From a virus, in the IMG/VR virus record IMGVR_UViG_3300027793_001680, positions 1-21,636 of that record: a stretch of 21,636 nt of DNA; one strand, given 5' to 3'. The notes under the pieces were generated by a model. That model saw only the letters and a program-made list of their open reading frames with translations. It was not told the origin of the DNA and ran no database searches. The position numbers and the translations under genes are program-made. Shown in pieces: positions 13,189-18,847 of the stretch; the stretch's first letter is position 1; each line of letters opens with the position of its first letter.

Positions 13189-13602
13189 ATGAAGCTAGGA
13201 GTTGCAGAAATACTTGAAAAGACTTCAGGTATGACTAGTCGATCTGATAGGATCAGAATGCTTCAAGAGAATAATAGCGTAGCACTTCAGACAGTACTAC
13301 GTGGTGCATTTGATCCTGCTATTAAATGGCTTCTTCCAGAAGGTGATCCGCCATATAAGCCAAATGATCTAGTGGATCAGGAACATATCTTCTATCATGA
13401 ATGTCGTAAGATGTATCTATTCATTGAAGGTGGTAATCCAGATCTTAAGCAACTTCGACGTGAAGCACTATTTGTTCAACTACTTGAAACTGTATCAGCC
13501 AAAGATGCTAAAGTGCTTCTAGCTATTAAAGACAAACATCTACCATACCCTGGCATTACGCCAGACATTATTCAGGAGGCATTTCCAGGTCTACTTCCAT
13601 GA
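13189..13602 (+). CDS. DUF6433-like T4-superfamily protein, 137 aa
   Basis: The protein fits a conserved family of T4-like phages, especially cyanophages (DUF6433). It has VAEILEKTSGMTSRSDRIRMLQENNSVALQTVLRGAFDP near the N-terminus, PEGDPPYKPND (50-60), then REALFVQLLETVSAKDAKVLLAIKDKHLPYPGIT and a final IIQEAFPGLLP. It is largely helical, with no catalytic motif. The function is unknown, but in relatives it sits near replication and recombination genes, as here beside rnh and phoH. It starts 13 bases after the rnh C-terminal stop. The start sits after GAGGAAAAAGTCTAA. Confidence 0.88.
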   Translation: MKLGVAEILEKTSGMTSRSDRIRMLQENNSVALQTVLRGAFDPAIKWLLPEGDPPYKPNDLVDQEHIFYHECRKMYLFIEGGNPDLKQLRREALFVQLLETVSAKDAKVLLAIKDKHLPYPGITPDIIQEAFPGLLP

Positions 13603-13769
13603 GCAAAAGCAAGAAAATCTATAAAGATCATGATGGTTATGATGAAGATGAATATTATGAGAATGTTCTAAGAGATCGAGAACGACGAAAGAACAAACGA
13701 CTTGCTAATGCTCTACGTTCCAAAAATATCAATGACCTAATGCGTCTAGAAGAAGATGAGGAAGACTAA
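13599..13769 (+). CDS. Small highly charged protein, 56 aa
   Basis: The ATG overlaps the upstream stop (ATGA) and the stop overlaps the next start (TAATG), an exact fit between two genes. The 56-residue product is dominated by charged residues: an Asp/Glu/Tyr-rich N-terminal part (DGYDEDEYYENV), a central basic helix (RDRERRKNKRLANALRSKN) and an acidic end (RLEEDEED). Similar short charged proteins follow DUF6433 genes in other T4-like phages as far as I recall. The function is unknown; interaction with nucleic acid or protein through charge is only a guess. AGGAGGC lies 20 bases upstream, with TACTTCC nearer the start. Confidence 0.72.
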   Translation: MSKSKKIYKDHDGYDEDEYYENVLRDRERRKNKRLANALRSKNINDLMRLEEDEED

Positions 13770-14017
13770 TGCCAACTTACATGTTCAAAGATATAAATAC
13801 GGATGAGGAGCAAGAGCTCTTCATGTCAATAACTGAAAGGGACAAGTACTTAGAGGATAATCCACATATTATTCAACTTGTTCACGGTGCACCTTCTATC
13901 GGGGATCCAATCAGACTAGGTCTAAAGAAACCCGATGATGCTTTTAGAGACAGACTAAAAGATATTAAAAAGCATCATTCTAGGGGTATTACCAAAAGCT
14001 CGATAAACACATTCTAG
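13769..14017 (+). CDS. Conserved T4-like small protein with FmdB-like start, 82 aa
   Basis: The 82-residue protein begins MPTYMFKDINTDEEQELFMSI, like the first strands of FmdB-type zinc-ribbon proteins, but it has no cysteines, so no zinc site can form. It continues ERDKYLEDNPHIIQLVHGAPSIGDPIRLGLKKPDDAFRDRLKDIKK, a pattern I recognise from small proteins of T4-like phages. The role is unknown. It overlaps the previous gene by one base and ends 36 bases before phoH. A TATAAATA string inside the gene (13792-13799) matches the late promoter octamer but lies within codons and has no obvious target start. Confidence 0.78.
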   Translation: MPTYMFKDINTDEEQELFMSITERDKYLEDNPHIIQLVHGAPSIGDPIRLGLKKPDDAFRDRLKDIKKHHSRGITKSSINTF

Positions 14018-14053
14018 GTGTAATCGTGAACTATACTAGTAAAGGTTCACTGC

Positions 14054-14797
14054 ATGTCAGCACCGCCTAAGAAGAGACTAAGTCGTAAAGAAAAAAGACA
14101 AATCAGAGAGAACAATGGAGCAATAGGAGAAAAGATTAACTTTAATCTTCAAGATGTTTATCCTTTGACTGAAAATCAAAAGCTTACATTTAATGCTTAT
14201 GGTCAAGGTAAAAATCTAATGCTTCATGGTATTGCCGGTACTGGAAAAAGTTATATTTCCATGTATCTGGCACTCAATCAAATACTAAGTGAAGATTCTC
14301 CCTATAAAAAACTTTATATTGTAAGATCGGTAGTACCGACAAGAGATATGGGTTTCTTGCCAGGAAATAATAAGGAAAAAGCTAAAGTTTATGAAGCTCC
14401 ATATTATGCAATTTGTTCCGAACTCTTTAAACGTGGTGATGCCTATGACTATCTAAAACAAAAGAATATAATCGAGTTTATTTCTACCTCATTCATTAGA
14501 GGTATTACTCTAAATGACTGTATCATTGTAGTAGACGAGATGCAAAATGCGTCACTCCACGAACTTGACTCAGTCATTACACGTGTAGGAAAGAACTGCA
14601 AGATTATATTCTCTGGTGACTTTACACAGTCTGATTTCACCAATGAAAAAGAAAAGAATGGTCTACCTCAGTTTATGAAGATTATTCGTGGTATAAAGAG
14701 CTTTAAGTTTGTTGAGTTTAATAAGAATGATATTTTGAGGAGTGATCTAGTACGTGACTATATTATTGAAAAAGACCGACTCGGGATTGCAGCCTGA
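14054..14797 (+). CDS. phoH: PhoH-family P-loop ATPase
   Basis: The 247-residue PhoH-like protein has Walker A GIAGTGKS (59-66), a basic N-terminal extension (PPKKRLSRKEKRQIREN), TENQKL (39-44) resembling the Q-motif, VRSVVPTRDMGFLPG (90-104), Walker B IIVVDEMQN (157-165) and a sensor-like IIFSGDFTQSD (184-194). PhoH proteins share the superfamily 1 helicase ATPase core; they are widespread in T4-like marine and rhizobial phages, but their role in infection is not settled, with RNA-related functions proposed. AAAGG lies about nine bases upstream of the ATG. The 3' end overlaps the next reading frame. Confidence 0.95.
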   Translation: MSAPPKKRLSRKEKRQIRENNGAIGEKINFNLQDVYPLTENQKLTFNAYGQGKNLMLHGIAGTGKSYISMYLALNQILSEDSPYKKLYIVRSVVPTRDMGFLPGNNKEKAKVYEAPYYAICSELFKRGDAYDYLKQKNIIEFISTSFIRGITLNDCIIVVDEMQNASLHELDSVITRVGKNCKIIFSGDFTQSDFTNEKEKNGLPQFMKIIRGIKSFKFVEFNKNDILRSDLVRDYIIEKDRLGIAA

Positions 14798-15011
14798 TTG
14801 GAGTCCTATTGAAACTTATGTTCCTAGAGAGCATGGGTTTATTATAGTTGCTAATGAACATAGAAAATGGATTAGATTTGGTAGACTATATCCTGGATTG
14901 AATCGGTGGTATTATTCAGGTACCACCGAACAGGCTCAATACTCAGAAGGTCATGATGATAAGGATAAGCCTACGCATTGGGCTCCAATGTTTAAAGCAC
15001 CATGGGATTAA
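14754..15011 (+). CDS. Small Trp-rich phage protein, DUF551-like, up to 85 aa
   Basis: The open frame runs from a GTG at 14754 (44 bases inside phoH), with alternative TTG starts at 14766 and 14787. The last gives a product beginning QPDWSPIETY and is attractive because WxPIET is the usual N-terminus of DUF551-type phage proteins. The body contains VANEHRKWIRFGRLYPGLNRWYYSGT and ends THWAPMFKAPWD. It is rich in Trp and Tyr, probably a small beta protein. No function is known. It ends three bases before the nuclease gene. The true start cannot be fixed from sequence alone. Confidence 0.75.
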   Translation: MTILLKKTDSGLQPDWSPIETYVPREHGFIIVANEHRKWIRFGRLYPGLNRWYYSGTTEQAQYSEGHDDKDKPTHWAPMFKAPWD

Positions 15012-15014
15012 ATA

Positions 15015-15653
15015 ATGTTTAAACATGAACTACTAAATCTAGCACCACTAGAGCGTACTGAAAAAGACGGAAAGAGATACTACATCACACCAGATGGAGT
15101 ATTTCCTTCCGTCACTACAGTATTAGGGGAGAAGTTAGATAAGTCTGGGCTAGAACTCTGGAAAGCTCGAGTCGGTGCAGCAGAAGTCGAAAAAGTCTCT
15201 AGACTAGCAGCTAATAGAGGTACCGCAATCCATAAACTTTGTGAGGATTATCTCATGAATGTGGAGATTGATTCTCGTAAAGTCATGCCATTTAATATGA
15301 TGATGTTCAATACCATCAAACCTATTCTTGCTAAAAATGTAAGTAAGGTCTATGGCATTGAATCTATGCTTTATTCAAAAGTATTAAAGGCTGCAGGTAC
15401 ATCGGATCTATTGGCAGAATATAATGGAATCAACTCCATTGTTGACTTCAAGACTTCCAAAAAAGAGAAAAAGGAAGAGTGGATTCAGAACTACTTCATT
15501 CAAGCCACAACTTATTCTATTATGGCTGAAGAGTTGACTGACCTTAAGTTCCCACAAATAGTTATTATCATAGCAAATGATGATTATGAAACTCAGGTTT
15601 TTGTCAAGAATAGAGATGACTATAAAGAAAGAGTCTTAGAAATCTTTGGATAA
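15015..15653 (+). CDS. PD-(D/E)XK nuclease, RecB/Cas4-like exonuclease, 212 aa
   Basis: All landmarks of a RecB/Cas4-type PD-(D/E)XK nuclease are present in order: RGTAIHKL (68-75) with H73, E116 in YGIESMLY, GTSDLLAEY (128-136) with D131, IVDFKTSKK (142-150) with D144 and K146, and QNYFIQATTYSIM (158-170) with Q163. T4-like phages encode similar proteins annotated as exonucleases, probably used in recombination, DNA processing or host DNA degradation. There is no Cys cluster, so no Fe-S domain as in Cas4. It lies directly before the holin-like gene. Its final codons overlap the late-promoter-like GATAAATA, so transcription of the next gene may start here. Confidence 0.9.
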   Translation: MFKHELLNLAPLERTEKDGKRYYITPDGVFPSVTTVLGEKLDKSGLELWKARVGAAEVEKVSRLAANRGTAIHKLCEDYLMNVEIDSRKVMPFNMMMFNTIKPILAKNVSKVYGIESMLYSKVLKAAGTSDLLAEYNGINSIVDFKTSKKEKKEEWIQNYFIQATTYSIMAEELTDLKFPQIVIIIANDDYETQVFVKNRDDYKERVLEIFG

Positions 15654-15656
15654 ATA
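15649..15656 (+). promoter_or_regulatory. T4-late-like promoter octamer GATAAATA
   Basis: GATAAATA differs by one base from T4's TATAAATA and overlaps the nuclease stop codon. Using T4 spacing, transcription would begin near 15662, inside the 5' arm of the next hairpin (15658-15665), leaving only about four of eight base pairs. The geometry is the same as at 5399-5427. Confidence 0.45.
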
Positions 15657-15657
15657 A

Positions 15658-15692
15658 GTTCGGGCAGCGAAGGAGAGTTTATATGTCCGAAC
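15658..15692 (+). promoter_or_regulatory. Hairpin that hides the start of the holin-like gene
   Basis: GTTCGGGC (15658-15665) pairs with GTCCGAAC (15685-15692), eight pairs including one G-U. The 19-base loop holds the Shine-Dalgarno AAGGAG (15670-15675), and the G of the ATG (15683-15685) is in the stem. Read-through transcripts should be translated poorly, while late transcripts starting within the arm would escape. Such control would suit a lysis protein. Confidence 0.65.
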
Positions 15693-16087
15693 ACAAAGAC
15701 TCTATCCGCAAACTCGAAACCGAAGCACAAATTGAGCTCAAAAGAATAGAGGCAAACTCCACATCTAAGGAAGTTGCCTCTAAAGTGATAGGTAAAACAG
15801 CGATCCCCTGGATCGTTCTTCTTGTCTGTGTTGGTGTAGGTGCTAGTGCCTATCTTGAAAAAGAAGCACTTACGGCCGTTATAGGTCTAGTCTCTACAGC
15901 AGTTATGGCACTTATAGCTATGGTTACCGGTATTACTGGTAAACAAGAAAAAGAAGAAAAACCTGAAATGAGAATATTAGAGCAACTCGTGAATACTCTT
16001 AAAGAAAAAGAACCTATGGAAGTCCATGTGGACAATGATAAAGTTATCATTAGCAAAGGTGAGAGCAAAACGGTTGTGAATAAATAA
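15683..16087 (+). CDS. Two-TM membrane protein, holin-like, 134 aa
   Basis: The protein has a charged N-terminal helix (1-38), then two strongly hydrophobic segments at about 41-58 (IPWIVLLVCVGVGASAYL) and 63-84, separated by a short turn with EKE. A long charged C-terminal tail follows (KQEKEEKPEMRILEQ to the end). Two membrane passes with both ends cytoplasmic and a charged C-terminus resemble class II holins; it could also be another inner-membrane phage protein. Hidden translation start, late-promoter-like octamer and following terminator all fit a lysis gene. No endolysin is adjacent, though the window contains the rlpA-like cell-wall enzyme at 6434. Confidence 0.75.
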   Translation: MSEHKDSIRKLETEAQIELKRIEANSTSKEVASKVIGKTAIPWIVLLVCVGVGASAYLEKEALTAVIGLVSTAVMALIAMVTGITGKQEKEEKPEMRILEQLVNTLKEKEPMEVHVDNDKVIISKGESKTVVNK

Positions 16088-16089
16088 AG

Positions 16090-16118
16090 AAAAGGGGAGC
16101 TTAATGGCTCCCCTTTTT
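16090..16118. terminator. Bidirectional intrinsic terminator
   Basis: GGGGAGC (16094-16100), loop TTAATG, GCTCCCC (16107-16113), with AAAA before and TTTTT after. The stem is seven GC-rich pairs extended by A-T pairs. It lies between the ends of convergent genes (16087 on plus, 16121 on minus), so it can end transcription from both sides. Confidence 0.92.
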
Positions 16119-16120
16119 AG

Positions 16121-16402
16121 TTAACTAATCCATTCAACCTTATATCTAAACTTCACATTGGAAGAGGTACCTTTACCTAGAGTCTTATTAATGCTATGTC
16201 TGAGTTCATTGGATGCTAGTCGGATTGCTTCATCGCCAGATTTAGCAAAGACAACAGACTCTTCCTTTGCAATATCAACTTCTTCATATGCAGTACAGAG
16301 AACTTTGTACTTCTTTTTACCTTTCATGTTCTTCATCATATTTGTGAAGTAACCATGAGGCTTATTGTTCCAGATATCTTCTAGATCTTGTTTAGTAAGC
16401 AT
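16121..16402 (-). CDS. Small phage protein of unknown function, 93 aa
   Basis: This minus-strand gene is the last of a leftward operon. Its ATG (16400-16402) follows AGGAG six bases upstream, a strong Shine-Dalgarno that overlaps the stop of the neighbouring gene. The 93-residue product has a basic helical N-terminal part (DIWNNKPHGYFTNMMKNMKGKKK), followed by a strand-rich YKVLCTAYEEVDIAKEESVVFAKSGDEAIRLASNELRHSI and a C-terminal FRYKVEWIS. The YKVLCTAYEE...VFAKSGDEA arrangement suggests a small alpha/beta fold. No family is recognised. Transcription ends at the shared terminator. Confidence 0.78.
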   Translation of the reverse strand: MLTKQDLEDIWNNKPHGYFTNMMKNMKGKKKYKVLCTAYEEVDIAKEESVVFAKSGDEAIRLASNELRHSINKTLGKGTSSNVKFRYKVEWIS

Positions 16403-16410
16403 GATGACTC

Positions 16411-16701
16411 CTACGAGAAGTTAACAGCAAATGAAGCTTTGTATTCCATATAGCACTCAGGCCATTCTTCCATAGCCTTTCGGAGAGCATCTGTAATCAG
16501 AAATGGTGCACCTTCAAAGTCAAAATAATAACCATCATATACAGTTGCACCTTGAGCATAGTATGGATTAAACTCTTTACTGAACTTTTGAAGAGCCTTT
16601 GCTTTATTTAAAGCAAACGTAAAAAGTACCATATAAGTTTGACCTTCACCAGTAGCACCATAAGAGCATGCTACAGTAAAGAAGTTTGGTCTATTAATCA
16701 T
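16411..16701 (-). CDS. Small phage protein of unknown function, 96 aa
   Basis: Although the frame stays open to 16752, the ATG at 16699-16701 is preceded by AAGGA seven bases upstream, so the start is placed there; the longer form would overlap the ATPase gene. The 96-residue product starts MINRPNFFTVACSYGATGEGQTYMVLFTFA and continues KALQKFSKEFNPYYAQGATVYDGYYFDFEGAPFLIT, then a helix (DALRKAMEEW) and an aromatic C-terminus. It looks like a small alpha/beta protein; no motif is recognised. It lies between the AAA ATPase and the 93-aa gene in one operon. Confidence 0.78.
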   Translation of the reverse strand: MINRPNFFTVACSYGATGEGQTYMVLFTFALNKAKALQKFSKEFNPYYAQGATVYDGYYFDFEGAPFLITDALRKAMEEWPECYMEYKASFAVNFS

Positions 16702-16712
16702 AGGTATTCCTT

Positions 16713-17588
16713 TTAGTTCTTGCAGCAGGTGACAATGGCACGCTTCATCCAACGCCCATCATCCTTGCGGCGAAGGGTGCCGATCTTGAGAGCCATACGG
16801 AGAGACAGCTCACGGAGACGAGAGGCATTCTTCTCGATGAACTGAACCACATCGTCCTGAGCATCATCTGAAAGACCGATGTTCTTGAGCAGACCCTGCT
16901 TGACCACCTGCCGAATACGGATGAGGTAGTCACGCTGAGTCTTCATTGCCAGGTCGATATAGTGGGCACGAGACACCAGAGCCGACAGATGCGGTGCAAT
17001 CTTGGAGCCACGGTCGATCATGGCATCGAAGTCGTAGTTGGTGATGAACACGACCGTGCCACGGAACTCGAAGCTCTTGGGCATACGCTCGGCAGTCTCT
17101 TCGTCGATCAGCGAACCCTCGGTCATGTACGAGATGATGCGCTTGTCGGTAGTGTCCAGAGCCGCCTTGAGCAGACCGATTGCAGTCTCATCAAGAAACA
17201 CATCGTCGGCGTCGTCAAACACGAGCACCGAACCAGCGGAACGGTGCTGATACAGCAGCTTGTAGAGCGCCGGAGCCTTGACGTAACCCTTCACGATCCG
17301 ATGGGACGTGGCATTGGGATCCCAAGCCTCGAGCGCCTTCTCGACGGTGAAGGACTTGCCGAGACCGGCAGGACCGGACACGATCAGCGCACGGACGTCA
17401 CCGTCGATTGCAGCATTGGTCATATCGGACAGGATCTCGAAGCGATCGGTCAGCTTCTGCTCGATCTCTTCGTCGGTCTCAACAATGACGGGCTCGGTGG
17501 GCTGAGTCACGTTCATGATCTTAGCGATCTTATCCGTCTTAGCGGTACGGGTCTTGCGGTAGCCGTTCTTGGGGATGCCACGGGGCAT
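16713..17588 (-). CDS. AAA-family ATPase, 291 aa
   Basis: Walker A is GPAGLGKS (72-79), Walker B VLVFDDAD (121-128), and a sensor-1-like asparagine lies in VVFITNYDFDAM (N184). The C-terminal region is helical, as an AAA lid. The N-terminus is basic (MPRGIPKNGYRKTRTAK), possibly for nucleic-acid contact. Similar ATPases occur in T4-like phages with no established role; loader or remodelling functions are possible. The gene is GC-ending in its codons, unlike the left arm. AAAGGA lies upstream of the ATG, and a TTGACT promoter lies at 17618-17646. It is the main gene next to the repeat-rich region, which may be relevant to replication. Confidence 0.9.
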   Translation of the reverse strand: MPRGIPKNGYRKTRTAKTDKIAKIMNVTQPTEPVIVETDEEIEQKLTDRFEILSDMTNAAIDGDVRALIVSGPAGLGKSFTVEKALEAWDPNATSHRIVKGYVKAPALYKLLYQHRSAGSVLVFDDADDVFLDETAIGLLKAALDTTDKRIISYMTEGSLIDEETAERMPKSFEFRGTVVFITNYDFDAMIDRGSKIAPHLSALVSRAHYIDLAMKTQRDYLIRIRQVVKQGLLKNIGLSDDAQDDVVQFIEKNASRLRELSLRMALKIGTLRRKDDGRWMKRAIVTCCKN

Positions 17589-17617
17589 GTCAGTGTCCTT
17601 TGTAAGTGTATAGTCAG

Positions 17618-17646
17618 ACCTTATCCCATTCTGGGATTAAAGTCAA
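17618..17646 (-). promoter_or_regulatory. Minus-strand sigma70-like promoter with inverted repeat, for the AAA ATPase operon
   Basis: Reading leftwards: TTGACT (17646-17641), 17-bp spacer TTAATCCCAGAATGGGA, then TAAGGT (17623-17618), a weak -10. The spacer contains ATCCCA and TGGGAT around GAA, an inverted repeat placed like an operator. The -35 overlaps the stop of the upstream small gene. The TTGACTTTAATC start is shared with promoters at 18498 and 18792. Confidence 0.6.
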
Positions 17647-17759
17647 CGGTTATCTTCGAGGGTGGAGAGGTATTCTTCGTACTCCGCCAGATCGGCGGCA
17701 GTCGGCTCGTAAGCCTCCTCGCAGGAGACCTCGAGGTCGAAATCGTCGGGGTAGGTCAT
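17643..17759 (-). CDS. Small acidic protein, 38 aa
   Basis: On the minus strand the frame reads from ATG at 17757-17759 to TGA at 17643-17645. The product, MTYPDDFDLEVSCEEAYE followed by a Glu-rich helix ending in TLEDNR, is strongly acidic. A longer 44-residue form from ATG 17777 is possible, but GAGGTG six bases before the inner ATG gives the proper Shine-Dalgarno. The promoter at 17784-17812 would start its transcript at about the outer ATG. The leader matches that of the divergent gene at 18258, which supports both starts. Codons are GC-rich. The function is unknown. Confidence 0.72.
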   Translation of the reverse strand: MTYPDDFDLEVSCEEAYEPTAADLAEYEEYLSTLEDNR

Positions 17760-17783
17760 GAGCACCTCATTCATCATAGGTCT

Positions 17784-17812
17784 CTTATACCACCGATCAC
17801 TTTAAAAGTCAA
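17784..17812 (-). promoter_or_regulatory. Minus-strand sigma70-like promoter TTGACT-N17-TATAAG
   Basis: Leftward TTGACT (17812-17807), a 17-bp spacer and TATAAG (17789-17784). The transcript would start about 17777 with the leader ATGATGAATGAGG, which also begins the transcript of the divergent gene at 18258. It drives the 38-aa gene and possibly the ATPase operon. Confidence 0.72.
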
Positions 17813-17819
17813 CCAAACA

Positions 17820-18195
17820 AAATCAATGGGTTAGCCAGGTTGATATCCTAACCCATTGAAATCCTTATAAAAACTTTTTTCGGTCGTCCAAAACTTTTTT
17901 CAGCCCACCTCGAGGTCGAGCCCTTCTCGAGGTACTAAGATGGTAAAACCTAATCTTTTCAATGGGTTAGCCGTTTTATAAAAGTCAATGATATCAATGG
18001 GTTAGGTGCTCACGACGTTTCTCGGCGACCTAAGCCACTGTGGATGGGTTATCCTACCGCTAGGATCGCTTAGGACGATCAGGGACGTTTTTAGCACCTA
18101 TCCCATTGATATCATTAGGGCTCAAACTTTTTTGAAAAAAATGCAGATTTTTTCCTCAATGATATCAATGACTTAAGCCTAACCCATTGACAAAG
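17820..18195. repeat. Iteron-like intergenic region: 12-bp repeats, GATATC elements and A/T tracts
   Basis: No gene is seen between 17760 and 18257. Copies of TCAATGGGTTAG occur forward at 17823, 17959 and 17994, and inverted (CTAACCCATTGA) at 17848, 18179 and, with one mismatch, 18098. GATATC occurs four times (near 17842, 17990, 18108 and 18161), three of them inside AATGATATCAAT or its complement. Homopolymeric tracts (AAACTTTTTT) recur near 17870, 17891 and 18124. TGTGGATGG (18039-18047) resembles a DnaA box imperfectly. This combination is typical of replication origins or multi-site repressor regions. Confidence 0.8.
17987..18116. repeat. 130-bp nested inverted repeat
   Basis: The 24-bp outer arms 17987-18010 and 18093-18116 are inverted copies with a single mismatch. 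Within the 82-bp interior, CCTAAGC (18029-18035) pairs with GCTTAGG (18068-18074), and ATCCTA (18051-18056) pairs with TAGGAT (18061-18066) around CCGC. The three levels are nested, so the strand could extrude as a cruciform or, if transcribed, form a long hairpin. Confidence 0.82.
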
Positions 18196-18201
18196 CAGGG
18201 G

Positions 18202-18230
18202 TTTACTTTTATCTCATATGGGGTTATAAG
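18202..18230 (+). promoter_or_regulatory. Sigma70-like promoter TTTACT-N17-TATAAG
   Basis: TTTACT (18202-18207), 17-bp spacer, TATAAG (18225-18230). The transcript would begin about 18237 with ATGATGAATGAGG, the same leader as the divergent 38-aa gene. A repeat copy ending in TTGACA (18187-18192) sits just upstream. Confidence 0.65.
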
Positions 18231-18257
18231 GTACATATGATGAATGAGGAACTGAAC

Positions 18258-18488
18258 ATGACCAACCTCCCCACCTACCTGCCCAACCGCACGGACATCC
18301 GCATCTCCGCCGAAGGCGACTACTACGACGGCAAGTTCACCATCGAGGTGGAGTCCTACTGGAACATGTCGGAGAAGTCCTGGGCTATGCCCGCCTGGGA
18401 GGAAATGGGCTACCCCGACCTCCACCACCACTTCGACTCGGTCGAGGAGGCGCTGGCTGCCCTCCGGGCGGATTATCTGATCGACTGA
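18258..18488 (+). CDS. Small protein of unknown function, 76 aa
   Basis: The frame is open from ATG 18237, but GAGGA (18246-18250) seven bases before the ATG at 18258 marks the inner codon as the start. The product is MTNLPTYLPNRTDIRISAEG, then a beta-like region with DYYDGKFTIEVESYWNMSEKSW, and a C-terminal helix with HHHFDSVEEALAALRADYL. It is acidic and aromatic, with no known domain. Codons are strongly GC-ending. It is the first gene of the rightward set and is followed within 10 bases by another promoter, so it is probably its own small transcription unit. Confidence 0.75.
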   Translation: MTNLPTYLPNRTDIRISAEGDYYDGKFTIEVESYWNMSEKSWAMPAWEEMGYPDLHHHFDSVEEALAALRADYLID

Positions 18489-18497
18489 CTTTCCCTA

Positions 18498-18526
18498 TTG
18501 ACTTTAATCTCAGATTAAGATATAAG
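18498..18526 (+). promoter_or_regulatory. Sigma70-like promoter with palindromic operator in the spacer
   Basis: TTGACT (18498-18503), 17-bp spacer, TATAAG (18521-18526). The spacer begins with TTAATCTCAGATTAA (18504-18518), a perfect palindrome of 7-bp arms around a central C. A repressor bound there would block RNA polymerase. It would drive the 74-aa gene at 18563. Confidence 0.75.
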
Positions 18527-18562
18527 TTAAGTCATACCAACGACACCAACGAAAGGCCTACC

Positions 18563-18787
18563 ATGACCGTGTTCTCCGGCGACAAGACCAAGACCAACGT
18601 GACCGTGGCGTCCGATGGGCGCTACCACACTTCCAGGGACAAGTACCGCAAGGGTGACCTGCGGAAGACCAACCTCGAGGAGTTCGGCACCACCTCGTTC
18701 GGCACCGATGGGTACTACGATGGCGCCCCCGGCCGCAAGAAGCGCAAGAAGTGGAACCGGACGGAAAAGCCGTCTTATCTCGACTGA
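18563..18787 (+). CDS. Small basic protein of unknown function, 74 aa
   Basis: ATG 18563 follows GAAAGG nine bases upstream. The 74-residue product is Lys/Arg/Thr/Gly-rich: GDKTKTNVTVASDGRYHTSRDKYRKGDL, then a Gly/Tyr-rich centre (FGTDGYYDGAPG) and a basic end (RKKRKKWNRTEK). It appears disordered and could bind nucleic acid or a host protein; this is inferred from charge alone. Codons are GC-ending. It has its own promoter and is immediately followed by a second promoter of the same type. A competing frame across the gene is a shadow. Confidence 0.72.
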   Translation: MTVFSGDKTKTNVTVASDGRYHTSRDKYRKGDLRKTNLEEFGTTSFGTDGYYDGAPGRKKRKKWNRTEKPSYLD

Positions 18788-18791
18788 GGGG

Positions 18792-18820
18792 TTGACTTTA
18801 ATCTCAGATTAGGTTATAGG
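18792..18820 (+). promoter_or_regulatory. Sigma70-like promoter with palindromic spacer, second copy
   Basis: TTGACT (18792-18797), 17-bp spacer, TATAGG (18815-18820). The spacer has TAATCTCAGATTA, the 13-bp core of the palindrome at 18504. Downstream, GGTTAAGTTATA also resembles the stretch after the 18498 promoter (AGTTAAGTCATA), so the two are duplicates of one cassette. Confidence 0.72.
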
Positions 18821-18847
18821 TTAAGTTATAACAAGGAGACTACCGAT

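Noticed and set aside
13792-13799. Exact TATAAATA as a late promoter
   Set aside because: It is inside a conserved coding sequence near its beginning, with no start codon at a suitable distance; the octamer encodes DIN codons. Kept only as a note.
16962-17834. A 290-codon open frame on the plus strand opposite the AAA ATPase gene
   Set aside because: It is the antisense shadow of a GC-rich coding region; it has no credible RBS, no known motif, and crosses two minus-strand promoters and another minus-strand gene.
17823-17880. Inverted repeat followed by T-tract as an intrinsic terminator
   Set aside because: The 12-bp arms have a 13-base loop and low GC, and the T-run lies about 15 bases beyond the stem; the arms are copies of the repeated 12-mer instead.
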